Assembly (NCBI RefSeq): GCF_900086595.1
Contig: NZ_LT575472.1
Span: forward strand, 3,715,749 to 3,779,748
Direction of reading: 5' to 3'
Length of the DNA stretch: 64,000 bases
Source of the DNA: Clostridium nigeriense
GTDB lineage: Bacteria > Bacillota > Clostridia > Clostridiales > Clostridiaceae
A program made the translations under genes and the position numbers. Each line of letters opens with the position of its first letter. Position 1 is the stretch's first letter. This document shows positions 1-9,277 of the stretch, one piece after another. Under the pieces are notes generated by a model. That model did no database searches and was not told the DNA's origin. It worked only from the letters and a program-made list of their open reading frames with translations.

Positions 1-1240
1 TTGGATCACAAGATACATATACCACTCTCTTTGGTTTTGCTTCACCAATTGCATCTAAAAGTTTTATATCGCATCCCTTTCTTGGAGGATCTACGACTAT
101 CACCTCTGGTATTATTCCCTTTTCTATTAAACTTGGTATTACTTCTTCAGATTTTCCTACGAAAAATTCAGCATTATCAACATTATTAATCCTAGCATTT
201 TCTCTAGCATTTACTATAGCTGGTTCAATTATTTCAACCCCATATACTTTCTTTGCTTTTTGAGAAAGAAAAAGTGTAATTGTTCCTGTTCCACAATAAG
301 CATCAAAAACAGTTTCTTCACCTGTTAATCCAGCATATTCAAGTGCCTTTGAGTATAATCTCTCTGTTTGTACAGGGTTTACTTGGAAGAATGATAATGG
401 TGATATATTAAACTTAAAGTTTTCTATATAGTCAGTTATAGTATCTGATCCCCATAATGTTATACATTCTTCTCCTAAAATAACATTTGTATTCTCACTA
501 TTTACATTTAAAATAATACTTTTTATACCATCTATATTGTTTTTAATTTCATTTATAAATTCATCTATATGTGGTACATTCCTTTTTGTGGATACTAATA
601 CTACCATAACTTCTTTAGTGGTAAAACCCTTACGTATCATTATATGTCTTATTAATCCACTTTCATTGAAAATCCCATCAATACTAGCAGGTTGGATATT
701 ATATTTTTTCATCCAGTTTCTTATTATACTTGTGACCTTATCTGCTATTTCATCTTGAATTAAGCAAGTTTCTAAATCAATTATATTGTGACTTCTTGGT
801 GCATAAAAACCTATATTTAATTCTCCCTTTACTAAGCCAATTGGCAATTGAACCTTATTTCTATATCTTTCTGGATTCTCCATTCGTATTGGGTAATTAA
901 CCAATTCATTATTTAATCCACCAATTTTTGATATGCAATCCTTAACTCGTTCAAATTTATAATCTAACTGCTTTTTATAATTCATATGTTGAACTGTGCA
1001 TCCGCCACATCTTTTATATAAAGCGCATTTTGGTTCTACTCTATCCTTTGAAGATTCAATTACTTCTAGTAATTTTCCATAAGCATAGTTTTTCTTAGTT
1101 TTTACTATTAAAACCCTAACTTTTTCTCCTAAAATAGCACCTTCTATAAATATAGGATATCCTTCTATTTTAGCTATACCTTCACCTTCATACCCTACAC
1201 CTATTATATCTAATATATATTCATTGTTTTTTTCAACCAA
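1..1240 (-). CDS. rlmD: 23S rRNA (uracil-5-)-methyltransferase RlmD/RlmCD type, 3' end outside window
   Basis: SAM-dependent enzyme that makes 5-methyluridine in 23S rRNA. The 413 codons present read in order: an N-terminal TRAM-like RNA-binding domain (about residues 5-65), an iron-sulfur cysteine cluster of the form C-x5-C-G-G-C (near residue 78), and a Rossmann methyltransferase domain with DAYCGTGT (SAM loop) and VVDPPRKG. The window edge falls just after YVSCDP, which holds the catalytic cysteine, so roughly 40-50 C-terminal residues are missing. I chose TTG at 1240: AAGAGGTG lies 6 bases upstream; GTG at 1249 is in frame but overlaps that Shine-Dalgarno. The upstream leader carries two promoter-like sequences and a terminator-like hairpin, so expression may be attenuated. 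Family call is firm; RlmD versus RlmC/RlmCD specificity is not decidable here. Confidence 0.93.
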   Translation of the reverse strand, partial: MVEKNNEYILDIIGVGYEGEGIAKIEGYPIFIEGAILGEKVRVLIVKTKKNYAYGKLLEVIESSKDRVEPKCALYKRCGGCTVQHMNYKKQLDYKFERVKDCISKIGGLNNELVNYPIRMENPERYRNKVQLPIGLVKGELNIGFYAPRSHNIIDLETCLIQDEIADKVTSIIRNWMKKYNIQPASIDGIFNESGLIRHIMIRKGFTTKEVMVVLVSTKRNVPHIDEFINEIKNNIDGIKSIILNVNSENTNVILGEECITLWGSDTITDYIENFKFNISPLSFFQVNPVQTERLYSKALEYAGLTGEETVFDAYCGTGTITLFLSQKAKKVYGVEIIEPAIVNARENARINNVDNAEFFVGKSEEVIPSLIEKGIIPEVIVVDPPRKGCDIKLLDAIGEAKPKRVVYVSCDP

Positions 1241-1311
1241 ATTATTCACCTCTTAAAACCTTGTAAATTTAGTTATTTCTAAAGTTTCATCTAATAATAG
1301 CATAAAAATAT

Positions 1312-1368
1312 TTAAATTACAAAAAAAATAGGCATCAATTGATGCCCAAATCCAGAATTAGTTGCCAT
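1312..1368 (-). CDS. Possible 18-residue leader peptide upstream of rlmD
   Basis: An ATG-started ORF reads MATNSGFGHQLMPIFFVI. It begins before, and runs through, the palindromic terminator-like hairpin at 1331-1346 and its T-run, and stops about 70 bases before rlmD. Upstream support is weak: only GGA five bases before the ATG. A shorter ORF (MNNVIILLWN) ends with TAA directly abutting this ATG. The arrangement resembles translated leaders that control terminators, which are known for antibiotic-resistance and ribosome-protection genes. It could equally be a chance reading frame in a structured leader. Confidence 0.35.
   Translation of the reverse strand: MATNSGFGHQLMPIFFVI
1321..1346 (-). 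terminator. Intrinsic terminator / attenuator hairpin in rlmD leader
   Basis: Perfect palindrome GGCATCAATTGATGCC followed on the minus strand by TA and eight T. It lies between two promoter-like sequences and rlmD, about 80 bases upstream of the start. An alternative pairing of GGCA..AATT (about 1356-1366) with AATT..TGCC (the 3' half of the palindrome) would disrupt it, so it could work as an attenuator. Confidence 0.6.
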
Positions 1369-1406
1369 TTAATTCCATAATAATATTATTACATTATTCA
1401 TTTCAT

Positions 1407-1435
1407 AATATACATTATAACTTAAACTTTATCAA
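1407..1435 (-). promoter_or_regulatory. Proximal promoter of the rlmD leader
   Basis: TTGATA (1430-1435) and TATATT (1407-1412) with a 17-base spacer on the minus strand. Transcription would begin near 1400 and enter the leader ORF and hairpin, giving an RNA of about 80 bases if terminated. Confidence 0.5.
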
Positions 1436-1510
1436 TATATTTGTTAACATTTTGTTAATTATCTTATTTTAAATAAAATTTATACTTATTTAATACAATT
1501 TTATAACTAA

Positions 1511-1548
1511 ATTATATCTTTTATTATTTTATATGATAATGATTTTCA
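1511..1548 (-). promoter_or_regulatory. Distal rlmD promoter with Fur/PerR-like box
   Basis: TTATCA (1534-1539) and TATAAT (1511-1516) are 17 bases apart on the minus strand. Overlapping the -35 is TGATAATGATTTTCA (1534-1548, plus strand reading), one mismatch from the 7-1-7 Fur motif TGATAAT-N-ATTATCA. Apart from these elements and the leader, bases 1250-1564 hold no gene that I can support. Confidence 0.4.
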
Positions 1549-1564
1549 TTTATTTCTATATAAT

Positions 1565-1592
1565 AAAAAAAGAAGCTTTATTTTAAAGCTTC
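1565..1592 (-). terminator. Terminator of pfkA-pyk
   Basis: Inverted repeat GAAGCTTTA / TAAAGCTTC with a 3-base loop, followed on the minus strand by a T-run, 14 bases beyond the pyk stop. Confidence 0.85.
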
Positions 1593-1605
1593 CTTTTTTA
1601 TTATA

Positions 1606-3024
1606 TTATTCAATTACACTAATCTTTAATAGGTTAGTTGCACCAACTTCATGTACTGGAACACCTGCAGCTATTACTACTGTATCTCCTTTAGTAACAA
1701 ATCCATGTTCTTGAGCAACCTTAACTGATTCTTCCATCATATGATCAGTTGATTCCATTTGTCCTGAAACAACTGGATAAACTCCAAAGCATAATGCTAA
1801 TTTCTTAGCTACTTTTTCATCTGGAGTAACTGCAACTATTGGACAATCTGGTCTACATTGAGATAATCTTCTAGCTGTTGCTCCACTTTGAGTTGAAGAA
1901 ATTATAGCAGATGCTTTTAATTCATAAGCAGCATTTGCAGCAGCCCTTGAAATAACTCCTGCTATAGCTGGTATATGCTTAGTAGCCTTTGAAGTAGCTA
2001 TTTCATAGTTTAATTGTTTTTCAGCTTCTATAGCTATCTTAGCCATAGTTTGAACTGCTTCTACTGGCCAATCTCCATTTGCTGATTCTCCTGATAACAT
2101 TATAGCATCAGTTCCATCATATATTGCATTAGCAACGTCTGATACTTCAGCTCTTGTTGGTCTTGGATTTCTTATCATAGAATCTAACATTTGAGTAGCT
2201 GTTATAACTGGCTTTCCTGCATTATTACATTTTTCTATTATCATTTTTTGAACTGCTGGAAGTTTTTCCATTGGTATTTCAACACCTAGGTCTCCTCTAG
2301 CAACCATTATACCATCAGAAGCTTCTAATATAGCATCTATATTATCAACACCTTCTTGATTTTCTATCTTTGAGAATATTTGAATATGTTCTCCACCATT
2401 TTCAACTAAAACTTTTCTTATTGCTTCAACGTCAGCTGCTTTTCTTATAAATGATGCTGCAACTAAGTTAACACCTATTTCACAACCAAATTTTAGGTCA
2501 GCTATATCTTTTTCAGTTAAAGCTGGTAATTTAATTGATACTCCTGGAACATTAACTCCTTTGTGAGTTCCAACAAAACCTGTATTCATAACTTTACAGT
2601 TTATTTTGTTTCCTTCAATTGATTCAACTCTTAATCCTACTAAACCATCATCAATTAATATAGTATCTCCAGGTTTAACATCATTTGCTAATCCTTCATA
2701 AGTTACTGTACATTGAGTTGTATCGCCTACAACATCTCCACCTGCATATATAGTAAAATCATTACCTGATTTTAATTCAACTTTCTTAGGTTCAAATTTT
2801 CCAGTTCTGATTTCTGGTCCTTTAGTATCTAGCATTATAGCTATTTCTTTATTGTGCTTCTTAGCTAATTCTTTTACTAAGTTTATTCTAGTTGCATGCT
2901 CTGCATGATCTCCATGGGAGAAGTTGTGTCTTGATGCATTCATTCCTGCTTCAATAATTTGTGATAATATTTCTGGGCTTTCACTAGCTGGTCCTACAGT
3001 ACAAATCATCTTAGTTTTTCTCAT
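1606..3024 (-). CDS. pyk: Pyruvate kinase
   Basis: Converts phosphoenolpyruvate and ADP to pyruvate and ATP, the last step of glycolysis, in the cytoplasm. The 472-residue product has the family core: MICTVGPAS at the N-terminus, MVARGDLGVEIP in the barrel, TATQMLDSMI, and an allosteric C-terminal domain. It lacks the extra C-terminal PEP-utilising domain seen in Bacillus enzymes. An upstream extension of the frame to 3081 exists, but ATG at 3024 has AAGGAGT at proper distance and gives the usual MRKTKMI start. It follows pfkA by 91 bases on the same strand, so the pair is probably one transcript ending at the terminator just downstream. Confidence 0.97.
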   Translation of the reverse strand: MRKTKMICTVGPASESPEILSQIIEAGMNASRHNFSHGDHAEHATRINLVKELAKKHNKEIAIMLDTKGPEIRTGKFEPKKVELKSGNDFTIYAGGDVVGDTTQCTVTYEGLANDVKPGDTILIDDGLVGLRVESIEGNKINCKVMNTGFVGTHKGVNVPGVSIKLPALTEKDIADLKFGCEIGVNLVAASFIRKAADVEAIRKVLVENGGEHIQIFSKIENQEGVDNIDAILEASDGIMVARGDLGVEIPMEKLPAVQKMIIEKCNNAGKPVITATQMLDSMIRNPRPTRAEVSDVANAIYDGTDAIMLSGESANGDWPVEAVQTMAKIAIEAEKQLNYEIATSKATKHIPAIAGVISRAAANAAYELKASAIISSTQSGATARRLSQCRPDCPIVAVTPDEKVAKKLALCFGVYPVVSGQMESTDHMMEESVKVAQEHGFVTKGDTVVIAAGVPVHEVGATNLLKISVIE

Positions 3025-3115
3025 GTAATAACACTCCTTTAAGTATAATATTTTAGGCTTATTTTGACTAAATATAGTCATATATATTTTGAGTAATAAA
3101 TCAAGGTTATATAGT

Positions 3116-4075
3116 CTAAGATGAAATTTCGTTTGCTATTTCAAATAATTTTTCATCAAATTTTCTATCTAATGCTAAAGCTTCATCTATATCTTGATCA
3201 ATTATCTCGTTATTTCTAATTCCTATAACTCTTGAAGTCTTTCCTTCTAAAAGAACTTCAACTGCTCTAGATCCCATTCTTGAAGCCAGTACTCTATCTG
3301 TAGCTGTTGGGCTACCACCTCTTTGAATATGTCCTAAAACTGTTGCTCTTGTTTCAATTCCAGTAACATTTTCAACGTGCTCTGCTAGAGCTTGAGCTCC
3401 ACCAACACCTTCAGCTAATAATACTAGATTATGGATCTTACCATTTCTTTTTCCTTCTAAAATTACTTTGCAAAGTTCATCTTTGTCAAAACCTTTTTCA
3501 GGTGTAATTATATATTCAGCTCCTCCTGCTATACCTGCATATAAAGCTAAATCTCCACAATCTCTTCCCATAACTTCAACTATTGAAACTCTTTCGTGAG
3601 AAGTTGATGTATCTCTAATTTTATCTATTGCATCTATTACTGTATTTAAAGCTGTGTCAAATCCAATTGTAAAATCAGTATAAGTTAAATCATTATCTAT
3701 AGTTCCTGGTAAACCTACAGTTTTAACACCTAACTTTGATAAAAGTTTAGCTCCTGTAAATGAACCATCACCACCAATTACTACTAAGGCATCTACACCA
3801 TAAGCTTTTAATATTTTAGTAGCTCTAATTCTTACTTCTTCTTTTTTAAATTCAACGCATCTAGCTGTTCTTAATACAGTACCACCTCTATGGATGATAT
3901 CTGATACTGATGATCTATCCATTGGGAATAATTCACCATTAATTAAACCGCTATATCCTCTTTGAACGCCCATTACTTCAATACCATGATGTAAAGCAGT
4001 TCTTACAACAGCTCTTATTGCTGCGTTCATTCCTGGAGCGTCTCCACCACTAGTTAAAATAGCTATTTTTTTCAT
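3116..4075 (-). CDS. pfkA: ATP-dependent 6-phosphofructokinase
   Basis: Phosphorylates fructose 6-phosphate to the 1,6-bisphosphate, the committed step of glycolysis. At 319 residues it is the normal short bacterial length. It opens with the ATP-binding TSGGDAPGMNAAIR, followed by GGDGS (about residue 100) and the catalytic PGTIDND (about 123-129). ATG at 4075 follows AGGAGGAAACAAC. It is the first gene of the pfkA-pyk unit. The 130-base leader contains a 19-base inverted repeat at 4098-4116 matching the CggR half-operator pattern, and a good promoter lies further upstream. Confidence 0.98.
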   Translation of the reverse strand: MKKIAILTSGGDAPGMNAAIRAVVRTALHHGIEVMGVQRGYSGLINGELFPMDRSSVSDIIHRGGTVLRTARCVEFKKEEVRIRATKILKAYGVDALVVIGGDGSFTGAKLLSKLGVKTVGLPGTIDNDLTYTDFTIGFDTALNTVIDAIDKIRDTSTSHERVSIVEVMGRDCGDLALYAGIAGGAEYIITPEKGFDKDELCKVILEGKRNGKIHNLVLLAEGVGGAQALAEHVENVTGIETRATVLGHIQRGGSPTATDRVLASRMGSRAVEVLLEGKTSRVIGIRNNEIIDQDIDEALALDRKFDEKLFEIANEISS

Positions 4076-4097
4076 GTTGTTTCCTCCTTAACACCAC

Positions 4098-4116
4098 TGG
4101 GACAAAGGTTGTCCCA
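4098..4116. promoter_or_regulatory. CggR-like operator (GGGAC-N6-TGTCC) in the pfkA leader
   Basis: TGGGACAAAGGTTGTCCCA is an 8-base inverted repeat with a 3-base centre and contains GGGAC-N6-TGTCC, the half-site pattern known for the Bacillus CggR glycolytic repressor. It lies about 90 bases downstream of the predicted transcription start, where a bound repressor could block elongation. It could alternatively act as an RNA hairpin just before the Shine-Dalgarno. Confidence 0.5.
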
Positions 4117-4210
4117 CTTTTTGTGGAATTATCCATTTTTTATAAACTATAATAATTTAAATTTTTACCATATTAATTAGTTTTTTTACTAATTTTTAAT
4201 CACCTTATTT

Positions 4211-4239
4211 ATTGTACTTGCTTACTTAATTTTATGCAA
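4211..4239 (-). promoter_or_regulatory. Promoter of pfkA-pyk
   Basis: TTGCAT (4234-4239) and TACAAT (4211-4216) separated by 17 bases on the minus strand, about 135 bases upstream of the pfkA start. Confidence 0.7.
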
Positions 4240-4469
4240 CTAAAATAAATACAATAATACGATTTTTATCGACTTTTTTATACCTTATAGCTTATATTAT
4301 ACCCTAAATTAATGCCATTTATCTATGAATTAATAAATTTTTCTTAATTAGTTTTTGTAAATTTTTTCATTTAGTTTTTTATCAATTTAATTTAGATTTA
4401 AATATAAATAATTGAATAATTCTTAATTTTTTGATAAAACTGCTAAAATATTAAAAATAATAATAAAAT
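4240..4469. other. Gene-free AT-rich spacer between pfkA promoter and dnaE terminator
   Basis: Very AT-rich, T-biased on the plus strand. I see no ORF with a ribosome binding site and no clear structured RNA on either strand. Confidence 0.7.
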
Positions 4470-4516
4470 CTACAGATGCTAAATTCATAGATAAAATTTC
4501 TTTTTAGCATCTGTAG
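4470..4516 (-). terminator. Terminator of dnaE
   Basis: Perfect 14-base arms CTACAGATGCTAAA / TTTAGCATCTGTAG around a 19-base loop, 13 bases past the dnaE stop, with a T-rich tail on the minus strand. Confidence 0.8.
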
Positions 4517-4528
4517 ACTTTCTTATCT

Positions 4529-7500
4529 TTATTCTATAACCTTAATGTTCTCTTCACCTATTAATTCTTTCAAATAAATCACAGCATCAGATTCTAAATT
4601 TATCCATATATCCCTTGGCATTCTATAATTTTTTCTATCACTTTCTGTAAATAAGTAAACAGTAGTGTCTCCTTTATAATAATCAGGTATATTTCTTAAT
4701 TCTTTCATTAAAGCTTTTCCTTCTTCTAAATTCTTAGCCCTTAAATAAACCTTAGAGGTATTAATTTTTTCTAAAGGTTCAATGCTTTCACAAATTAATT
4801 TTGGAAGCTCATCTTCCTTTATATTTACTCTTCCTTTAATTACTACTAAAGCATCTTCTTTTAAGCTTTCCCTAACTTTATCTAAGGTTTTAGGAAATAC
4901 TATAACTTCAATTATTCCTGTTAAGTCTTCAAGTTTTAAGAATGCCATCATTGTATTATTTCTAGTTATTTTTTGATTGTATTCTGCTATTATTCCTCCA
5001 AGTATTACCTTTTCTTCGTCATGAATTATGTCTTCTGGTAAATCACTTGGATTAAAGGTATCCTTAATTATTTCATAGGACTTATATACCTTTTCTATAT
5101 TAGTTGATGTTTGAACTTTTAAACTATCTGCATATTCATCTAAAGGGTGACCTGATAAATATAATCCTGTCATTTCCTTTTCCATAGCTAATAAATTTTT
5201 CTTAGCAAACTCTTTAATATTTGGGTAATTTACTTCTGGAAGTTCTAACTCTTCTTCTAGTCCAAATAAGCTTATTTGCCCGTCTATATTTCTTTTCTTT
5301 TCACTAGCTACCCCATCCATTAACTTTTCATACACAGCTAATAGTTTTGATCTATAAACATTAAAACCATCTAAAGCTCCTGCCTTAATCAAACTTTCAA
5401 TAGCTCTTTTATTTACAGCAGATAAATCTATTTTATTTATAAAATCTATAAGAGATTCAAAGGCTCCCTTATTATTTCTTGATTCTACTATAGTTTCTAC
5501 AACATTATAACCAACATTTTTTATAGCTGCTAATCCAAATCTTATTTTATCTCCCTTAACTGTGAATTTAGAATAACTTTCATTAATATCGGGTGGTAAA
5601 ACTTGTATTCCTAAACTTTCAGCAAAGGCAATATAATGAGCTACTTTTTCACTTGTACCCATAACTGAATTAAGCATAGCTGCTATAGTTTCTACTGGGT
5701 AATATTTCATTAAATATGCAGTTTGGTATCCTATAACTGCATATGCTGCTGCATGGGATTTATTAAACGCGTAACTCGCAAAGTCCATCATTTGATCAAA
5801 TATCTTATTTGCAGCTTCTTCTGAAATTCCATTCCTCTTACAACCAGGAACTTCTACATTACCATTTTCATCCACTACACCGTAAATGAAGTTTTTACGC
5901 TCTTCTTCCATAACCTTGTGTTTTTTCTTTGACATGGCTCTTCTTACAAGGTCACTTCTTCCCATTGAATATCCAGCAAGCTTTCTTACTATCTCCATAA
6001 CCTGTTCTTGATAAACCATAACGCCATAAGTAACATTTAATATATCCTCTAGCTCTGGCGCCACATAATTAACCTTATCAGGGTTTTGTTTACACTCTAC
6101 ATACCTTGGAATTTCAGCCATAGGACCTGGTCTATAAAGAGATATACCTGCAATGATATCTTCTAAACAATCTGGCTTTAATTCCTTCATAAATGATGTC
6201 ATACCTGCTGATTCTAATTGGAATACTCCTGCTGTTTTTCCCTCTCCAAGCATTTTATAAACTGCTTTATCTTCAAAGTCTATCTTATCTAAATTTATAT
6301 CTATCCCTTGGTTTTCTTTAATCATTTTAACTGCATCGTTCATAACAGTTAATGTTCTAAGTCCAAGGAAATCCATTTTAAGCAATCCTAACTCTTCTAA
6401 TGTTGTCATATCAAATTGTGCTACTATAGAATCTTCATTCTTCTGAAGAGGTACATATTCAACTAATGGCTTAGATGCTATTACAACTCCCGCTGCGTGA
6501 GTTGACGAATGTCTTGGAAGTCCTTCTAAGTCCTTACTAACATCTATTAATTGCTTTACTCTTTCTTCATTATTATAAGCAGCTTTAAGCTCTGGATTTA
6601 TTTCTAGTGCTTTATCTATAGTTATTCCTAGCATAGTAGGAATCATTTTAGCAATTCTATCAACTTCTGCATAAGAATAGTTCATAGCTCTACCTACATC
6701 CCTAATACAAGCTCTAGGGGCCATTGTTCCAAATGTTATAATTTGTGATACATTATTTACTCCGTACTTATCTACAACATAATCTATGACTTCCTGTCTT
6801 CTTTCATAGCAGAAATCCGAATCTATATCCGGCATACTTACTCTTTCAGGGTTTAAGAATCTTTCGAATAGCAAGCTATATTTTATTGGGTCTATTTTGG
6901 TTATACCTAATGTATAAGCAACTATTGAACCTGCAGCAGATCCACGCCCTGGCCCAGTTGGTATTCCATTTTCATTTGAAAATCTTATAAAATCCCAAGT
7001 AATTAAGAAATAATCTACATACCCCATTTGCCTAATTACTGATAACTCATATTCTAATCTTTCAATATATCCACAGGCTTCTTCATTATTTTTATAATAA
7101 TCCACAATTTTTTCAACATTTAGTGGTTTATTCTGAAATTCCTTAAATACTTCATATCTTTCTATAAGTCCTGAATAGCAAAGATTCTTTAAATACTCAA
7201 AAGGTTCTATCCCTTCTGGAACTGGAAACTTTGGTAATTTAGATACATGAAATTCATAATCAAAATTACACTCTGCAGCAATTTTAGTCGTATTCTCTAA
7301 AGCTTCTGGTATATAAGAAAACATATCCCACATTTCTTCTGGAGACTTTAAATAAAACTGATCTGAAGGATATCTTCTTCTATTTGGATCATCAACTGTC
7401 TTACCAGTTTGAATACACATTAAAATATCATGAGAGGCTGAATCTTTTTGATTTATGTAATGTACGTCATTAGTTGCAACTAATGGTATTCCAGTTTCCT

Positions 7501-8083
7501 TTGATAACTTAATGTTACCTTCTGTAACCTTTCTTTGCTCATCCATTCCATGATTTTGTATTTCTAAATAAAAACCCTCTTTAAAAATGTCATTATATAA
7601 AAGAGCTACTTCTTTCGCTTTGTCATAATTATCCTTAAGATGCCAATACTGAACCTCTCCCCCTAAGCATGCACTTAATGCTATAAGCCCTGTACTATGC
7701 TTTCTTAAAAACTCATGATCAACCCTTGGCTTATAATAAAAACCTCTAATAGACGCCTCAGATACTATCTCCATTAAATTTTTATATCCATCTTCATTTT
7801 TAACTAATAAAACTAAATGATGAGTACTATTTTCTTTATCATTTAACTTTATATCCATTGATTTTGCAGCTACATAAACCTCACAACCCAATATAGGTTT
7901 TATTCCTTGTTCCATAGCCTCCTTATAAAAATTAACACATCCATACATAACACCGTGGTCAGTAATAGCAATACTGTCCATTCCTAACTCTTTAGCTTTG
8001 CTTATTACCTTTTTAATTTTTCCTGAACCATCAAGCAAACTATATTCTGTATGAAGATGTAAATGAGTAAATTTTTTTTCCAA
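4529..8083 (-). CDS. dnaE: DNA polymerase III alpha subunit DnaE
   Basis: Replicative C-family polymerase; in Firmicutes DnaE works beside PolC in primer extension and lagging-strand synthesis. The 1184-residue product starts with a PHP domain (HLHTEYSLLDG at residues 7-17), then the palm with PDIDSDF (about 417-423, two catalytic aspartates) and KMDFLG (third aspartate near 569), the fingers, a helix-hairpin-helix region and a C-terminal OB fold. There is no inserted 3'-5' exonuclease, which separates it from PolC. The start is TTG at 8083, with GGGGGTG upstream. The neighbour whiA is separated by a repeat-like palindromic stretch, so dnaE is probably transcribed independently. Confidence 0.97.
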   Translation of the reverse strand: MEKKFTHLHLHTEYSLLDGSGKIKKVISKAKELGMDSIAITDHGVMYGCVNFYKEAMEQGIKPILGCEVYVAAKSMDIKLNDKENSTHHLVLLVKNEDGYKNLMEIVSEASIRGFYYKPRVDHEFLRKHSTGLIALSACLGGEVQYWHLKDNYDKAKEVALLYNDIFKEGFYLEIQNHGMDEQRKVTEGNIKLSKETGIPLVATNDVHYINQKDSASHDILMCIQTGKTVDDPNRRRYPSDQFYLKSPEEMWDMFSYIPEALENTTKIAAECNFDYEFHVSKLPKFPVPEGIEPFEYLKNLCYSGLIERYEVFKEFQNKPLNVEKIVDYYKNNEEACGYIERLEYELSVIRQMGYVDYFLITWDFIRFSNENGIPTGPGRGSAAGSIVAYTLGITKIDPIKYSLLFERFLNPERVSMPDIDSDFCYERRQEVIDYVVDKYGVNNVSQIITFGTMAPRACIRDVGRAMNYSYAEVDRIAKMIPTMLGITIDKALEINPELKAAYNNEERVKQLIDVSKDLEGLPRHSSTHAAGVVIASKPLVEYVPLQKNEDSIVAQFDMTTLEELGLLKMDFLGLRTLTVMNDAVKMIKENQGIDINLDKIDFEDKAVYKMLGEGKTAGVFQLESAGMTSFMKELKPDCLEDIIAGISLYRPGPMAEIPRYVECKQNPDKVNYVAPELEDILNVTYGVMVYQEQVMEIVRKLAGYSMGRSDLVRRAMSKKKHKVMEEERKNFIYGVVDENGNVEVPGCKRNGISEEAANKIFDQMMDFASYAFNKSHAAAYAVIGYQTAYLMKYYPVETIAAMLNSVMGTSEKVAHYIAFAESLGIQVLPPDINESYSKFTVKGDKIRFGLAAIKNVGYNVVETIVESRNNKGAFESLIDFINKIDLSAVNKRAIESLIKAGALDGFNVYRSKLLAVYEKLMDGVASEKKRNIDGQISLFGLEEELELPEVNYPNIKEFAKKNLLAMEKEMTGLYLSGHPLDEYADSLKVQTSTNIEKVYKSYEIIKDTFNPSDLPEDIIHDEEKVILGGIIAEYNQKITRNNTMMAFLKLEDLTGIIEVIVFPKTLDKVRESLKEDALVVIKGRVNIKEDELPKLICESIEPLEKINTSKVYLRAKNLEEGKALMKELRNIPDYYKGDTTVYLFTESDRKNYRMPRDIWINLESDAVIYLKELIGEENIKVIE

Positions 8084-8098
8084 TTAAACACCCCCTTG

Positions 8099-8233
8099 AC
8101 AAGCACTACGTGCTTGTAATTAATAATTGTAAATTAAGAATGCATAATTAAGAAGTAATTTGTACCAAATTACCATAATTAAAATTTAGAAACTCAGCTT
8201 GCTGAGTTTCATCATAAATTATCCATTCTCCAT
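8099..8233. repeat. MITE-like palindromic intergenic element between whiA and dnaE
   Basis: The stretch has two hairpins, ACAAGCAC-TA-C-GTGCTTGT (8099-8117) and GAAACTCAGC-TT-GCTGAGTTTC (8189-8210), joined by AT-rich segments containing AAGAATGCATAATTAA and ending with ATTATCCATTCTCC. Parts recur near 29425-29460 (TTAATTATGCATT and ATTATCCATTCT). This modular design is typical of small dispersed non-coding repeats in Clostridium. No coding potential is seen. Confidence 0.5.
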
Positions 8234-8236
8234 TGT

Positions 8237-9187
8237 CTAATAAGTTCCTGATCTTATTTCTTCTGCTATTTTTTCTATTTTTCTTAATCTATGATTAATA
8301 CCAGATTTACCTACTGGTGGATTTAGCATTTCGCCAAGTTCTTTTAAAGATTCATCTGGATAGCTTAGTCTAAGTTCAGCTACTTCTCTTAAATTTTTTG
8401 GTAATCTCTGAAGCCCTATTTCTCTTTGTATGAGTTTTATACTTTCAACCTGCCTAACTGCTGCATTAACTGTCTTGCTTAAATTAGCTGTTTCGCAATT
8501 TACAAGTCTATTTACATTGTTTCTCATTTCCTTCATTATTCTTATATTTTCTAGTTCTAATAAAGAAGTATGGGCACCTATAATACTTAAAAGATTAGAA
8601 ATCTGCTCTCCTTCTTTTAAGTAAATTATAAAGCTATTTTTTCTTTGTATAACCTTAGAATTTAATCCAAAAGTATTAATTAAAGCACATAAATCTCTAG
8701 CATATTCTTCACTATGTGTTACAAACTCTAGATGATAGGTCTTTTCAGGGTTACTTATACTTCCTCCACCTATAAAAGCGCCTCTAATATATGCTCTTTT
8801 CAATTCATCTGAATTAACCATTTCCTTATCTATTCTATAGTTTAACGTTAGAACTCCTTCAATTTCTGAAAGTATCCCCGTATCTCTTAAAAGATCCCTA
8901 ACCCCCATAGACTCTTCAATAAGAACCATATATATATTGTTCTTTTTTAAAGAGTTGCTCTTTTTAACCATTAATTTTGAATGTATATTAAAATGCTCTT
9001 TAAGCAAACTAAATATATGCCTTGCAGATGCCGGATTTTCAGTAGTAATTCTAAAAGATAATCCTAACCCATTAAATGATATTGTTCCACTTACCTTCAT
9101 TATTGCCGAAATTTCAGCTAAAGCTTCATCTTTGGTCAATTCTGAATATCTGCAAATTTCTCCTTTTACTTTTGATGAAAATGACAT
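8237..9187 (-). CDS. whiA: DNA-binding protein WhiA
   Basis: Conserved regulator named for Streptomyces sporulation; in Firmicutes it is linked to cell division and chromosome segregation. The 316-residue product shows the two-part layout: an N-terminal LAGLIDADG-like fold (about 1-220, including YIRGAFIGGGSISNP) and a C-terminal helix-turn-helix (SLKELGEMLNPPVGKSG, about 280-300). WhiA normally sits directly behind yvcK; here a histidine kinase gene intervenes, 90 bases upstream of whiA. Start ATG at 9187 is preceded by AAGGAGAAA. Confidence 0.96.
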   Translation of the reverse strand: MSFSSKVKGEICRYSELTKDEALAEISAIMKVSGTISFNGLGLSFRITTENPASARHIFSLLKEHFNIHSKLMVKKSNSLKKNNIYMVLIEESMGVRDLLRDTGILSEIEGVLTLNYRIDKEMVNSDELKRAYIRGAFIGGGSISNPEKTYHLEFVTHSEEYARDLCALINTFGLNSKVIQRKNSFIIYLKEGEQISNLLSIIGAHTSLLELENIRIMKEMRNNVNRLVNCETANLSKTVNAAVRQVESIKLIQREIGLQRLPKNLREVAELRLSYPDESLKELGEMLNPPVGKSGINHRLRKIEKIAEEIRSGTY

Positions 9188-9277
9188 ATTGCCTATTTCT
9201 CCTTATTTACTATTCTTATCATGTAATTATAACATAAATAATAATAAAAATTTAGATGTAAATTCTAGCTTAAAACT

